From an uncultured Roseobacter sp. (GTDB lineage Bacteria > Pseudomonadota > Alphaproteobacteria > Rhodobacterales > Rhodobacteraceae): a stretch of DNA of 64,000 nucleotides. The position numbers were made by a program, and so were the translations under genes. Below are positions 28,436 through 37,770 of the stretch, one piece after another. Below the pieces are notes generated by a model. That model worked only from the letters and a program-made list of their open reading frames with translations, was not told where the DNA came from and ran no database searches. The stretch covers positions 248,001 through 312,000 of the forward strand of contig CANKZM010000001.1 of the NCBI GenBank assembly GCA_947488305.1. The letters are read 5' to 3'. Each line of letters starts with the position of its first letter. Position 1 is the stretch's first letter.

Positions 28436-29761
28436 TTAGTCCCCGTACACGTATTCCGGCAGCCAAAGGGCGATTTGCGGAAAGATCATGACCATTGCCA
28501 GAGCAAAGACCATCACCAGTACGAAGGGTGTAATGGACGCGTATATGTCGCGGATGCTGATTTCGGGGGGCGCCATGGCGCGCATCAGAAAGAGGTTATA
28601 GCCAAAGGGTGGAGTCATATAGGCGATCTGGCAAGTGATCGTATAGAGAATGCCGTACCAGATCAGATCGAACCCAAGCGCGCCGACCAAAGGCACATAG
28701 AGTGGCGCCACAATGACCAACATCGCCGTGTCGTCGAGGAAGGTGCCCATCAGGATAAAGCTGAGTTGCATCAGGATCAGGATCATCCACGGGTTCAGCC
28801 CCAGCCTCTCTGTAAAGAGGCTCTCGATGGCCTTTACCGCGCCGAGCCCATCAAACACGGCACCAAAGGCGAGCGCGGCGAGGATGATCCACATGAACAT
28901 GCAGGTGATGCCCAGCGTGTTGCGCACCGAGTTTTCAAAGACTTTCCGCGTCATCCGGCCCTTGAACACGGCCGCCAGAAAAGCTGCCATGGCCCCGATG
29001 GCCGAGCTTTCCACAAGGCTGGTCCAGCCGTTGACGAAGGGCACCATCATGACGGCGAAAATGATCACAGGCAGCAAACCTGCTCGCAGCAGGCGCAGCT
29101 TTTCAGGCAGTGGGATGTCGCGCTCCTCCGCCGCAAGGGCGGGTCCGAGCGTTGGATTTATCCGACACCGGATCACGATGTAGATGATGAACATGGCCGC
29201 CATCATCAGGCCGGGGATCACTCCGGCCAGCCAGAGTTGCCCCACCGGTTGGCGCGCGATCATCGCGTAAAGCACCAGCACGACCGAAGGCGGTACGAGA
29301 ATGCCTAGACTGGACCCGGCCTGAATCACCCCCGTGACCATACGTTTGTCATACCCGCGTTTGAGCAGTTCGGGCAGGGCGATGGTGGCCCCGATGGCCA
29401 TGCCTGCAACCGAGAGCCCGTTCATGGCGGATATCAGCACCATCAACCCGATGGTGCCAACGGCCAGCCCGCCACGCAGGCCGCCCATCCATACGTGAAA
29501 CATGCGGTAGAGGTCGTCAGCGATTTTGCTCTCGGACAATACGTAGCCCATGAAAATGAACATCGGTAGCGTCAGCAGCGGATACCATTTCATCAGCTTC
29601 ATCGCGGCGGCAAAGCCCAGATCATACCCGCCCCGGTCGCCCCAAAGCAGCAAGGCTGCAACGACGGCCACGAACCCGATGGCACCAAAGACGCGCTGGC
29701 CCGTCAGCAGCATCAGCATCATGGTCGAGAACATGAGGGTTGCGATCATCTCATAGGGCAT
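28436..29761 (-). CDS. TRAP transporter large permease (DctM family)
   Basis: Polytopic; starts MPYEMIATLMFSTMMLMLLTGQRVFGAIGF; 'MNGLSVAGMAIGATIALPELLKRGYDKRMVTGVIQAGSSLGILVPPSV'. Confidence 0.93.
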   Translation of the reverse strand: MPYEMIATLMFSTMMLMLLTGQRVFGAIGFVAVVAALLLWGDRGGYDLGFAAAMKLMKWYPLLTLPMFIFMGYVLSESKIADDLYRMFHVWMGGLRGGLAVGTIGLMVLISAMNGLSVAGMAIGATIALPELLKRGYDKRMVTGVIQAGSSLGILVPPSVVLVLYAMIARQPVGQLWLAGVIPGLMMAAMFIIYIVIRCRINPTLGPALAAEERDIPLPEKLRLLRAGLLPVIIFAVMMVPFVNGWTSLVESSAIGAMAAFLAAVFKGRMTRKVFENSVRNTLGITCMFMWIILAALAFGAVFDGLGAVKAIESLFTERLGLNPWMILILMQLSFILMGTFLDDTAMLVIVAPLYVPLVGALGFDLIWYGILYTITCQIAYMTPPFGYNLFLMRAMAPPEISIRDIYASITPFVLVMVFALAMVMIFPQIALWLPEYVYGD

Positions 29762-30330
29762 CAGATGTCTTCGCCCCTTAGTCGCAAGATGTCCTTGAAA
29801 AGCTCTGATACGCATTGCAGCAGCATCAGGAAGAACCCGATGATCATCACCACCTTGATCGGCCAGAGGTATGGCCGCCAAACTGAGGAGGACCGTTCCA
29901 GCGTGCCGACCTCTTCCGTGCCGGTCAACACGCCAAAAAGATATGAAACCGGCGTGTCTTTCCAGTATCCCAATGAATAGGCAGTGGAGCTGATCGCGCC
30001 GTAGAGCAGCACGCAGAGATAGAAAATCAGAAAGCAGACGGTGATCGCGTCGAACCACGCCTTGCGCCGAACGGTCCAGTCCCCATAAAGCAAATCCATG
30101 CGCACGTTGGCTTTCAGTTGGATCGAATAGGGACCGCCAAGGATGTAGTAGCCCACCATCACGAACTGCGCCATTTCCAGCGTCCAGAGCGAGGGCAAAA
30201 AGAAAGTTTTGCTGACTGATGACCAGAGCAAGATGCCCATCAGGAGAAAAATACCATACATCACAATGCGCCCAAGCCGATAGTTCAGCGCATCGACGCC
30301 GCGGATGTATCCCCGCATCACTCCTTGCAT
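29761..30330 (-). CDS. TRAP transporter small permease (DctQ family)
   Basis: Four-TM protein adjacent to DctM/DctP. Confidence 0.85.
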   Translation of the reverse strand: MQGVMRGYIRGVDALNYRLGRIVMYGIFLLMGILLWSSVSKTFFLPSLWTLEMAQFVMVGYYILGGPYSIQLKANVRMDLLYGDWTVRRKAWFDAITVCFLIFYLCVLLYGAISSTAYSLGYWKDTPVSYLFGVLTGTEEVGTLERSSSVWRPYLWPIKVVMIIGFFLMLLQCVSELFKDILRLRGEDI

Positions 30331-31088
30331 GGTGTAACTGCCATGGATGCGTGCGATGCGCCAATCCAGCGCGACAATGCCGTTGCCATTGATTTCTGCT
30401 GGTCTTCGCTACGGATCAGATCGTTTCGGATTTCGATCATCACATTGGGTATGCCGTGCCCTAACGCATGTTCCCTCAACGTATGGGTCACGCCGTCCTC
30501 AGGGCCGTAGGGTTCATTGCGTTGGACATCCTGCGCAACATGGCCTGCTGCGCTCGCCAGCATCGCATCCGCCAAACGTGTGTCCGTGTCGTGCAAAAGG
30601 CCGATTTCGACATCGCGCTTTTGACCCTTATAGACCGGTGTGAAACTATGGACCGTTATCAGCGCAGAGGGATTTTTCGTTTCGATCGTGCGGCTTAGTA
30701 AGGTGTGAAACGGCACGTAGTAAGTATCAATACGCGCTTGCCGCTGGGCCGGAGAAAGACCCGCATTGCCGGGGATGTCGATGACTTCACTGCGTTCGGG
30801 CATGGCGTCAATGGCAGTGGGCGGTCGATTGCAGTCATAAACCAACCGGGATACCCGTGAGGCCACAAGAGGTGCAGCCATTTCTGCGGCCATATGTTTG
30901 GCGACAGCCAGCGCGCCCGGATCCCATGCTGCGTGGCTGAAGCGGTCTTCCGATGATAACCCAAGGTCTTCGAAATGATCCGGAATGAAGCGGCTCGCAT
31001 GCTCGCAAACGAGAAGGAGGCCGGATTGCCCATCGGCATTCAGCACCTCTGCGACCGGCTCGTTTTTTGTCTGCACCGTGTGATTCAT
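30318..31088 (-). CDS. N-formylglutamate amidohydrolase family protein
   Basis: 'LLLVCEHASRFIPDHFEDLGL', 'HAAWDPGALAVAKHMA', 'LITVHSFTPVYKGQKRDVEIGLLH'. Confidence 0.85.
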   Translation of the reverse strand: MNHTVQTKNEPVAEVLNADGQSGLLLVCEHASRFIPDHFEDLGLSSEDRFSHAAWDPGALAVAKHMAAEMAAPLVASRVSRLVYDCNRPPTAIDAMPERSEVIDIPGNAGLSPAQRQARIDTYYVPFHTLLSRTIETKNPSALITVHSFTPVYKGQKRDVEIGLLHDTDTRLADAMLASAAGHVAQDVQRNEPYGPEDGVTHTLREHALGHGIPNVMIEIRNDLIRSEDQQKSMATALSRWIGASHASMAVTPCKE

Positions 31089-31141
31089 TTCACCCCCTTG
31101 CCAATAAAGTGCTTGCGTTTCAGAAGCGGTGTCAACAAAAT

Positions 31142-31159
31142 TGTGAAAAATTTATCACA
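31142..31159. promoter_or_regulatory. 18-bp near-palindrome TGTGAAAAATTTATCACA in a divergent promoter region
   Basis: 16 of 18 positions symmetric; between divergent starts at 31088 (-) and 31204 (+, RpiR). Confidence 0.6.
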
Positions 31160-31203
31160 GACAGGTTCGCGCTGTTATTTTTTTAAACAACCCGGTTGAG
31201 GTC

Positions 31204-32077
31204 AATGACGGACGCATCGCAAACGATATCGGATCGCATCCAACAAAAGCTGGAGGATCTGACGCGTGCGGAGCGACAATTGGCGCTTTCCATTCTTGAG
31301 AATTACCCGGCCTCTGGTCTCGGTCCGCTGACGGCGCTGGCCAAGGACGCAAACGTGTCTGTGCCGACAGTCGCACGTATGGTGCAAAAGCTTGGATATA
31401 AGGGCTATCCCGATTTTCAGGCTGAGTTGCGCGACGAGCTTCGTGCCAAGGCCACAGGCCCCATCGCCAAGCACGAAACCTGGGCCGAAGCAGCGCCGTC
31501 CGGTCACATTCTCAACCGATTTACCGATGCGGTGATCGACAATATTCGGCACACACTAGGGCATATTGATCCGCAGGCATTTGATGAAGCCTGCAAAATG
31601 ATCGCCAATCCTGACAAGCATCTCTACATCGTCGGCGGGCGCATTACCCATACTTTGGCGGAATACCTGTTTTTGCACATGCAGGTGATCCGCCCCAACC
31701 TGACCCACGTTCAGTCAACGTCGAACACGTGGCCCCATTACCTGCTGAATGCGGGTGAGGGCGATGTGTTCGTGATCTTTGACGTGCGCCGCTACGAGAA
31801 TAACATGATGAAGCTCGCCAAGATGGCGCATGCGCGTGGCGCCCGGATCGTACTCTTTACCGATCAGTGGCGTTCGCCGATACACCAATTGGCTGATATC
31901 ACATTCAGCAGCCGAATTGTCGTGCCGTCGGCCTGGGACTCGGCAGCGACTACCCTGCTGTTGGTTGAAACCCTGATCTCAGCGGTTCAGGGGCTGGACT
32001 GGGGCGGTACAAAAGAACGTATGGAAGAACTGGAAGAGATGTTCGACCGCACAAAGCTCTTTCGGAAGTTCACATGA
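31204..32077 (+). CDS. MurR/RpiR-family transcriptional regulator (HTH + SIS)
   Basis: 'LTRAERQLALSILENYPASGLGPLTALAKDANVSVPTVARMVQKLGYKGYPDFQAELRDEL' HTH_6; SIS-like C-terminal domain. Confidence 0.92.
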
Positions 32078-32106
32078 TGCCGTTCCGACAAACCTGAATA
32101 TGGGGC

Positions 32107-33702
32107 TCAAAACCCTATTGCCCCACCGTCTTTGCGTGGATCAGATCCCGCGACATAGCCACGATCACCGAGCCTGTGGATCAGTTGCGCGCCCCCAAAG
32201 CCAAAAGCGTTGTCCGGCGCTTCCAATGTGATATCGTGTCCCATCGCTTGCAATTTTTGAATCGTTGCAGCAGGCAGGGAGGACTCTAGCGCGACACCCA
32301 GACCATCCGTGACGCGCCAGCGAGGTGCATCGACGGCCATCTGGGGATCCTGCCCCCACAGTTGCGTGCGCAACACCATCTGGACATGTCCCTGGGCCTG
32401 CATCGGCCCCCCCATGACACCAAAGCTCATGACAGGCGCATCCTGACCCATCAGAAAACCGGGGATGATCGTGTGGAAAGGACGCTTGTTTGGCCCGACG
32501 CAATTCTGGTGTTTCGGATCCAGTGAGAATCCGGCACCTCGGTTCTGCAGGGCAACACCGGTGTTGGGCACCACGATGCCGGATCCGAAACCCGCGTAAT
32601 TCGATTGAATGAAGGAGACCATCATTCCAGTTGAATCTGCGGCGGTCAGATAGACCGTCCCCCCGTGTTTCGGAGCGCCCGCGCCGAAGTTGGTTGCACG
32701 CTGGCCGTCAATCTCGCGCGCTCTTGCGGCGAGGTACCCGTCGTCCAGCAAGTCATCCACAGTCACCGTGGTCATGTGGTCGAGGTCCGATACAAAAGCT
32801 TCTGCGTCCCGCAGCGCGAGTTTCATGGCTTCGATCTGAATGTGCATGGCCAAGGGGTCGTCTGCATCGAGGTCGCGGATGTTGGTGTTGGCAAGAATAC
32901 CGAGGCCCATCAGCGCGGCAATTCCCTGACCATTCGGTGGAATTTCATTTAGCGACACATCGTCGAAGCTGCGCGAAATGGTGCCGCACCAATCAGCTTT
33001 ATGTGCCGCCATGTCTGAAACGGTCAATGCCGCGCCATGTGCTTTGGCAAAGGCTTCGATCTCTTCTGCGATTTCACCTTCGTAGAAGGCCTTGCCCTTG
33101 GTTTCTGCGATCAATCGCAAGGTACGTGCATGTCCGGGACTGGCAAAATAATCCCCGGCTTGCGGCGCATGGCCCGAAGGCAGAAAGGTTTCCGCAAACC
33201 CGGGCTGAACGCTGAGTTGATGTTCGGCACGGGCCCAAAGGGCCGCAATCACCGGCGAAACCGGAAAGCCCTTCTCCGCATACCCAATGGCAGGTTCAAA
33301 CAACGTGGCAAAAGGCAGTTTCCCGAAACGCGACGATACTGCGACCCACGCCGACACGGCACCCGGAACAGTAACACTTTCCCACCCGTGAAACGGCATA
33401 GCATCCAATCCGGCGAAACGTTCTGGCGTCCATGCGGACGGAGACCGTCCCGAGGCGTTCAGACCATGCAGTTCTTTTCCGTCCCAGAGGATCGCAAAGG
33501 CGTCCGATCCGATGCCATTTCCGGTCGGCTCCACCACCGTCAGTGTGATCGCTGTAGCAAGGGCAGCATCAACCGCATTGCCGCCACGTGCCAGCATGCT
33601 CAAGCCAGCTTGCGCGGCCAGAGGGTGAGATGCGGATACGACGTTGTCTGCGGCGACGGCTGATCGGCGTGAAGGATAGTGATGATTTGCGCGGACGAGC
33701 AT
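32107..33702 (-). CDS. Gamma-glutamyltransferase (Ntn-hydrolase) family protein
   Basis: 'ASHPLAAQAGLSMLARGGNAVDAALATAITLTVVEPTGNGIGSDAFAI', 'KHGGTVYLTAADSTGMMVSFIQSNYAGFGSGIVVP'. Confidence 0.9.
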   Translation of the reverse strand: MLVRANHHYPSRRSAVAADNVVSASHPLAAQAGLSMLARGGNAVDAALATAITLTVVEPTGNGIGSDAFAILWDGKELHGLNASGRSPSAWTPERFAGLDAMPFHGWESVTVPGAVSAWVAVSSRFGKLPFATLFEPAIGYAEKGFPVSPVIAALWARAEHQLSVQPGFAETFLPSGHAPQAGDYFASPGHARTLRLIAETKGKAFYEGEIAEEIEAFAKAHGAALTVSDMAAHKADWCGTISRSFDDVSLNEIPPNGQGIAALMGLGILANTNIRDLDADDPLAMHIQIEAMKLALRDAEAFVSDLDHMTTVTVDDLLDDGYLAARAREIDGQRATNFGAGAPKHGGTVYLTAADSTGMMVSFIQSNYAGFGSGIVVPNTGVALQNRGAGFSLDPKHQNCVGPNKRPFHTIIPGFLMGQDAPVMSFGVMGGPMQAQGHVQMVLRTQLWGQDPQMAVDAPRWRVTDGLGVALESSLPAATIQKLQAMGHDITLEAPDNAFGFGGAQLIHRLGDRGYVAGSDPRKDGGAIGF

Positions 33703-33790
33703 CTTGAACCTTTCGGAAATCTTCAGATTGGCGCTGGTCGGCAAGCACCTAAGCTGGCGCGACCCTAATCTGCTGGTTCCGGTCGGACAA

Positions 33791-33829
33791 GGGGCGGCGC
33801 CCCCGGCGGTGGCTGATCACGAAGATCAG
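33791..33829. terminator. Two consecutive hairpins at the 3' end of the eCIS operon
   Basis: CTGATC-ACGAA-GATCAG (33813-33829) and GGGGC/GCCCC (33791-33804) at the stop of the last eCIS gene; no U tract. Confidence 0.35.
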
Positions 33830-36800
33830 AAATAACCTTCTGCAATACTGCGCAGCCGACTGCGAGACGACCCGCTTTTCAACCGTGCTGCAATTCGAGC
33901 CAACAATCCAACGGCCTGATCAGACTTGCCGTCTTTGGCATTGATTGCCTTCACTCTGGGCGCTTCCTCAGAGACATAAAGATCAAATGTTTTTTCCTGT
34001 CGGTCCCGGATCATCTGGCGGATGCCTTTCACCACACCGGCGCGTACCTTGTCGCGTGCTAGTTCAGCTTCAGCGGAACCGGCGGAAGTCTTACGAGACT
34101 TTGTGTTTGTGATAGCGGACTCCACCATTTTTGTGCGCAGATCAGGCGTAAACCTGGCTTTGCCATTGCGCAGGGCGCCTGCCAGCCCGTCTGTATCAGC
34201 AGCTTTCATAAGGGTATGTTGGTTAATCCGGGCGCTGATAACCGCCGCCCCTCCGGTCTTGTTGGTGAAATTGGTGGTCGTCAGCCTTTTGGACATTGCA
34301 GCCCGCAAGCGGCCCCGAACAGCCTGCTGGACCGCAGGGTCAGGCAACGCAGCAATTTTTGGGTGGTCTGCCAAAGCCTTGGTCAAAGACGTGCCGGCAA
34401 TATCGGTCAAGGTCCATTTGGTGGCGGTTTTCATGTCGCGCACGGTGGGGTTATGATCCGCTTCCAGATATTTGTAGGAACTGCCCGCGGAACTGACGGT
34501 AGAATAGAAGCCAAACAACCCTTCGTGCTTTAGAAAATCTGGTTTTCCAGCCTCTTGTGGCGACGTCCCCAACGCGCGGACTAATCCTGTAGCGCCGGTG
34601 TCGAGGTCTTCCTTGGCATCACTTGGCGTCGAGGAAAGATTGAGTGCATTATTTGCCACGCGGGCGATGTTGCGGTTCCCTTTCTTGATGTTTTCCTTCA
34701 GTGCGTCGGCTTCAGTACCGTAGGCTGTGTCAATCTCGGCGCTTTTTTCCGCCATTTGTTCCTTGAGTTTCGCCTTGACGCTTGGCAGGGCCGAGATCGC
34801 CTTGCCGTCGGTAAATTCCCTCATGGCCTTTTTGCGTTCTTTGTCCTTGCCGGACATCGCGTTGTTGACCGGCCCGTGTATGGCCATCACGGGGAAAGCC
34901 TTGCCTGATTTCTCCGGATCATGATCGGTTAATGCGCCAAAGCTCTTTTCAAGGTCCGCTTTGTCATCAGAAGGGGCGGTCTGGAAATGCACACGGTCTT
35001 CTGCGTCGTCTCCTTTGGCAGCGCCCTCCAGCCAATCCCTCACAGCCTTGAGCGCGCCGATGTTGGGATTGTGATCCAATTCAACAACCCTCAGATCGTC
35101 TTCTGCCTTTTTCCCGCCCTTGGCTTTTGCAGCGTCTTTCATATCGCTCAGTTCGCTGTAGAGCCCGGTCTGGCCTTCAAGCCCGGTCACTTCCTCTTTG
35201 AACCGAAGCAGGAATTTTGGATCTTCAGTTTCGATTCTCGGATTTCCATCAAGGATGATCCCGAATTTCGTGAGATTGATCTCCGCCTCCTGAATCTCTT
35301 TTTTAAGCTTGGCCAGATCCTTGGTTTGCGGCTTTTTCTTGCTATCCGGTTTGACACGTTCGCCCGCGTCATCCACCTCGTCGGTCTCTGTCTTGAATGC
35401 GTGAATGAACGCCAGGATATCTTTGAGCTCCCGGTCTGTCAGTTTCTCGCGGAATACCTTTTCAGCAGATTTCAGTTCCGCCTGTTTTTCAACTGTGGTG
35501 CCGGTGACACTTTGCACAAAGACTTCGAGTTGCTTCCCTTGCCGTTTGGCAAAAATTTTGTGGGTTTTCTTTCCAATCTTGAATGTGCCGCTGGGTAATT
35601 TGCGGGCGCGGTTCAACTTGCCGATGATCTTTGCCAGCAGTTTTTTGGCCTTCTTGACAATAAATTTGACAAGCTTGCTGATCGCCCGCTCGACGGGTTT
35701 TCGCAGGCGGTTGAAGATCTTGCGGATTTTTGAGGCAATACCGGTGACAGGAATGATCGCCGCGAGAAAGGCTAAAACCAGTGGAATCGTGCGACCGATT
35801 GCATCTTCGACTTTCTTGGCCGCTGCATCGACCTTGCCTGCTGCAATCGCGGCAATGGAGCTGAAGATCGAGGTTGCGAGCTCCATGATCTGCTGGACGC
35901 GCTCCAGGAACAAGACGATGAAGTCATAGACAATCAGCACGATCTTGACGATCCAGCCGACGGGGTTGGACAGACCCGCGAGCCATCCCAGGGCCGCCTT
36001 GGCAAGGCTGACGGTCACAAACTCTATCAACCCACCGATGACGGTTGATTTGAGGCCCTCTATCATTCCAAGGACCTTTTGCCAGATGCCCATGACACCT
36101 TTGGTGACCAGTAGCTTGATGATGTCGACGGTCTTCTCGAGAAAGGAAACGATCTTTTCGCCTTTTCGACCAAGACGTTTGACCAGCACGCGGCGTATGC
36201 TCTTCCACGTCAGTCCAAGGATTTGCGTGACGAGCGAAAAGATGCCCTTGAGGTCGAGTTTTTCGGGAAGTTCAATATCCAGCCCTTGCAACGAGCCAAA
36301 CAGAAATCCCAGCAGACCCTTTTTGAGATGCTTAAGTATGTTGGAAAGAAACAGGCCAAAACCTTTCAGAACAGCCAAGATCAGGTTTTTGGCAAAGTTC
36401 AAAGGATTGAGCACGATGGTGAGAACAGTTGCGCCAGCCGCCTTAAGAATGCCCCAGACCTTTGCTCCGAAGGGTCCAGCCTTGTGCAGGGCGCCGCTGA
36501 CAATGAATTCCATGACCTTGTCTTTGACCGCCGTCGCAAAGCCAATGATGCTGTCGTATAGCGGCTTGAACACTGGTCGAAGGGACTCGATCGGGGACCG
36601 CAGGGAAAAGGCCTCTCGCGCCTTGGCAACGGTTTCCACCACACGCGACCAGGTCAACCGATAGACGCCCAACTGCGAGATCACCCAGGCAAAGGCATCG
36701 TCCATCGACCGGGCCAAACCCAACTGTTCCACCAGAACCGAACCGCCGGGGATCAGCCCCAAAAGGCCGCCTATGACCTTGCCTGCTGTGCGCTCAACGG

Positions 36801-37761
36801 TTTTGCCGGTCACAGGATTTTTGCTGAGGAGAACGGAAAGTAACAGATAGCCAGGCAGGTTCTGCGCGTATCCATCGATCGTTTCCAAGACGGCGTCGCC
36901 AACAAAGCGGTCGATGCGCCGTTTCGGCTCTGGCGACGGAGGCGTCTTTTGGGTGTCGGGCATCAATCGGCTTTGACGCCCGGTTTGCTGGACGACATGG
37001 GCCAGTTCGTGGGCCATCAGTTTCTTGTCATCGGGCGTTTCATTTGGCCCTATCCAGATAGCCGATCCGTGGGCGAAAGCACGGGCACCGATTGCGGCGG
37101 CTGTGTCGCGCGCGGCAGGTGTGTCATGCAGGCGAACATCGTCAAACGGCGTCCCGAAACGCGCCTCCATGTCGCGGCGCAAACCTGCAGGCAAGGGGCG
37201 ACCCGTGCCGGGCGCTGCGATGCGAGCCTCGACGTTTTTGGGGGCGTCGCCACCCTGAGGGCCAATGGACTTGTCGTCCAATTTTGCTTGAACCGTCTCC
37301 GAGGAGTCGGAGGGCTCGTTTTCCGACGGGGAGGCGTCGTCAGGAGCGCCAGCTTCGAGCTCGCTCAGCTCCGCGCTGTCAAGGTTTTCGATCTCGACGT
37401 TTTCGGATTCTGGAAGTTCGACATCTTGTGCGACGTCGGGCACGGCAGGTGTGACATCCAATGCATCCAGGTCGGGTTGATCCATTGCGTTACGGCGAAG
37501 TGGCGAGATCACGTTTGAAGAGCGTCGGGCTGCCTGTGTTGGCGCGTCCGGAGCCACGGACATTGCCCTCGCTGCGACAACGTCTGCTTCTCTTTCAGCA
37601 GGATCATTTGAAGCACCAACCTTCAGTTTTGCTTGCGGCCCACGTGTGGCGCGAAGGATAGGCGCGATCCGAGACGTTAGCGCGGTGTTGACGGGCGTGC
37701 GACGCACCGGAACAGGCTTTCGTCGCGCTGATGTTCGGGCTTTGAAGGAGGCTCCGGCCAT
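33826..37761 (-). CDS. 1311-aa DUF4157-type (HExxH) eCIS-associated protein; candidate effector/cargo
   Basis: N-terminal 'GRPLPAGLRRDMEARFGTPFDDVRLHDTPAARDTAAAIGARAFAHGSAIWIGPNETPDDKKLMAHELAHVVQQTGRQ' is DUF4157-like; long central hydrophobic/amphipathic region; charged C-terminus. Last gene of the eCIS operon. Confidence 0.85.
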   Translation of the reverse strand: MAGASFKARTSARRKPVPVRRTPVNTALTSRIAPILRATRGPQAKLKVGASNDPAEREADVVAARAMSVAPDAPTQAARRSSNVISPLRRNAMDQPDLDALDVTPAVPDVAQDVELPESENVEIENLDSAELSELEAGAPDDASPSENEPSDSSETVQAKLDDKSIGPQGGDAPKNVEARIAAPGTGRPLPAGLRRDMEARFGTPFDDVRLHDTPAARDTAAAIGARAFAHGSAIWIGPNETPDDKKLMAHELAHVVQQTGRQSRLMPDTQKTPPSPEPKRRIDRFVGDAVLETIDGYAQNLPGYLLLSVLLSKNPVTGKTVERTAGKVIGGLLGLIPGGSVLVEQLGLARSMDDAFAWVISQLGVYRLTWSRVVETVAKAREAFSLRSPIESLRPVFKPLYDSIIGFATAVKDKVMEFIVSGALHKAGPFGAKVWGILKAAGATVLTIVLNPLNFAKNLILAVLKGFGLFLSNILKHLKKGLLGFLFGSLQGLDIELPEKLDLKGIFSLVTQILGLTWKSIRRVLVKRLGRKGEKIVSFLEKTVDIIKLLVTKGVMGIWQKVLGMIEGLKSTVIGGLIEFVTVSLAKAALGWLAGLSNPVGWIVKIVLIVYDFIVLFLERVQQIMELATSIFSSIAAIAAGKVDAAAKKVEDAIGRTIPLVLAFLAAIIPVTGIASKIRKIFNRLRKPVERAISKLVKFIVKKAKKLLAKIIGKLNRARKLPSGTFKIGKKTHKIFAKRQGKQLEVFVQSVTGTTVEKQAELKSAEKVFREKLTDRELKDILAFIHAFKTETDEVDDAGERVKPDSKKKPQTKDLAKLKKEIQEAEINLTKFGIILDGNPRIETEDPKFLLRFKEEVTGLEGQTGLYSELSDMKDAAKAKGGKKAEDDLRVVELDHNPNIGALKAVRDWLEGAAKGDDAEDRVHFQTAPSDDKADLEKSFGALTDHDPEKSGKAFPVMAIHGPVNNAMSGKDKERKKAMREFTDGKAISALPSVKAKLKEQMAEKSAEIDTAYGTEADALKENIKKGNRNIARVANNALNLSSTPSDAKEDLDTGATGLVRALGTSPQEAGKPDFLKHEGLFGFYSTVSSAGSSYKYLEADHNPTVRDMKTATKWTLTDIAGTSLTKALADHPKIAALPDPAVQQAVRGRLRAAMSKRLTTTNFTNKTGGAAVISARINQHTLMKAADTDGLAGALRNGKARFTPDLRTKMVESAITNTKSRKTSAGSAEAELARDKVRAGVVKGIRQMIRDRQEKTFDLYVSEEAPRVKAINAKDGKSDQAVGLLARIAARLKSGSSRSRLRSIAEGYF

Positions 37762-37770
37762 GAGGCTCTC

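Noticed and set aside
28418-29308. 296-aa plus-strand ORF opposite TRAP DctM
   Set aside because: Extremely His/Asp/Gln-rich translation typical of the antisense of hydrophobic TM segments.
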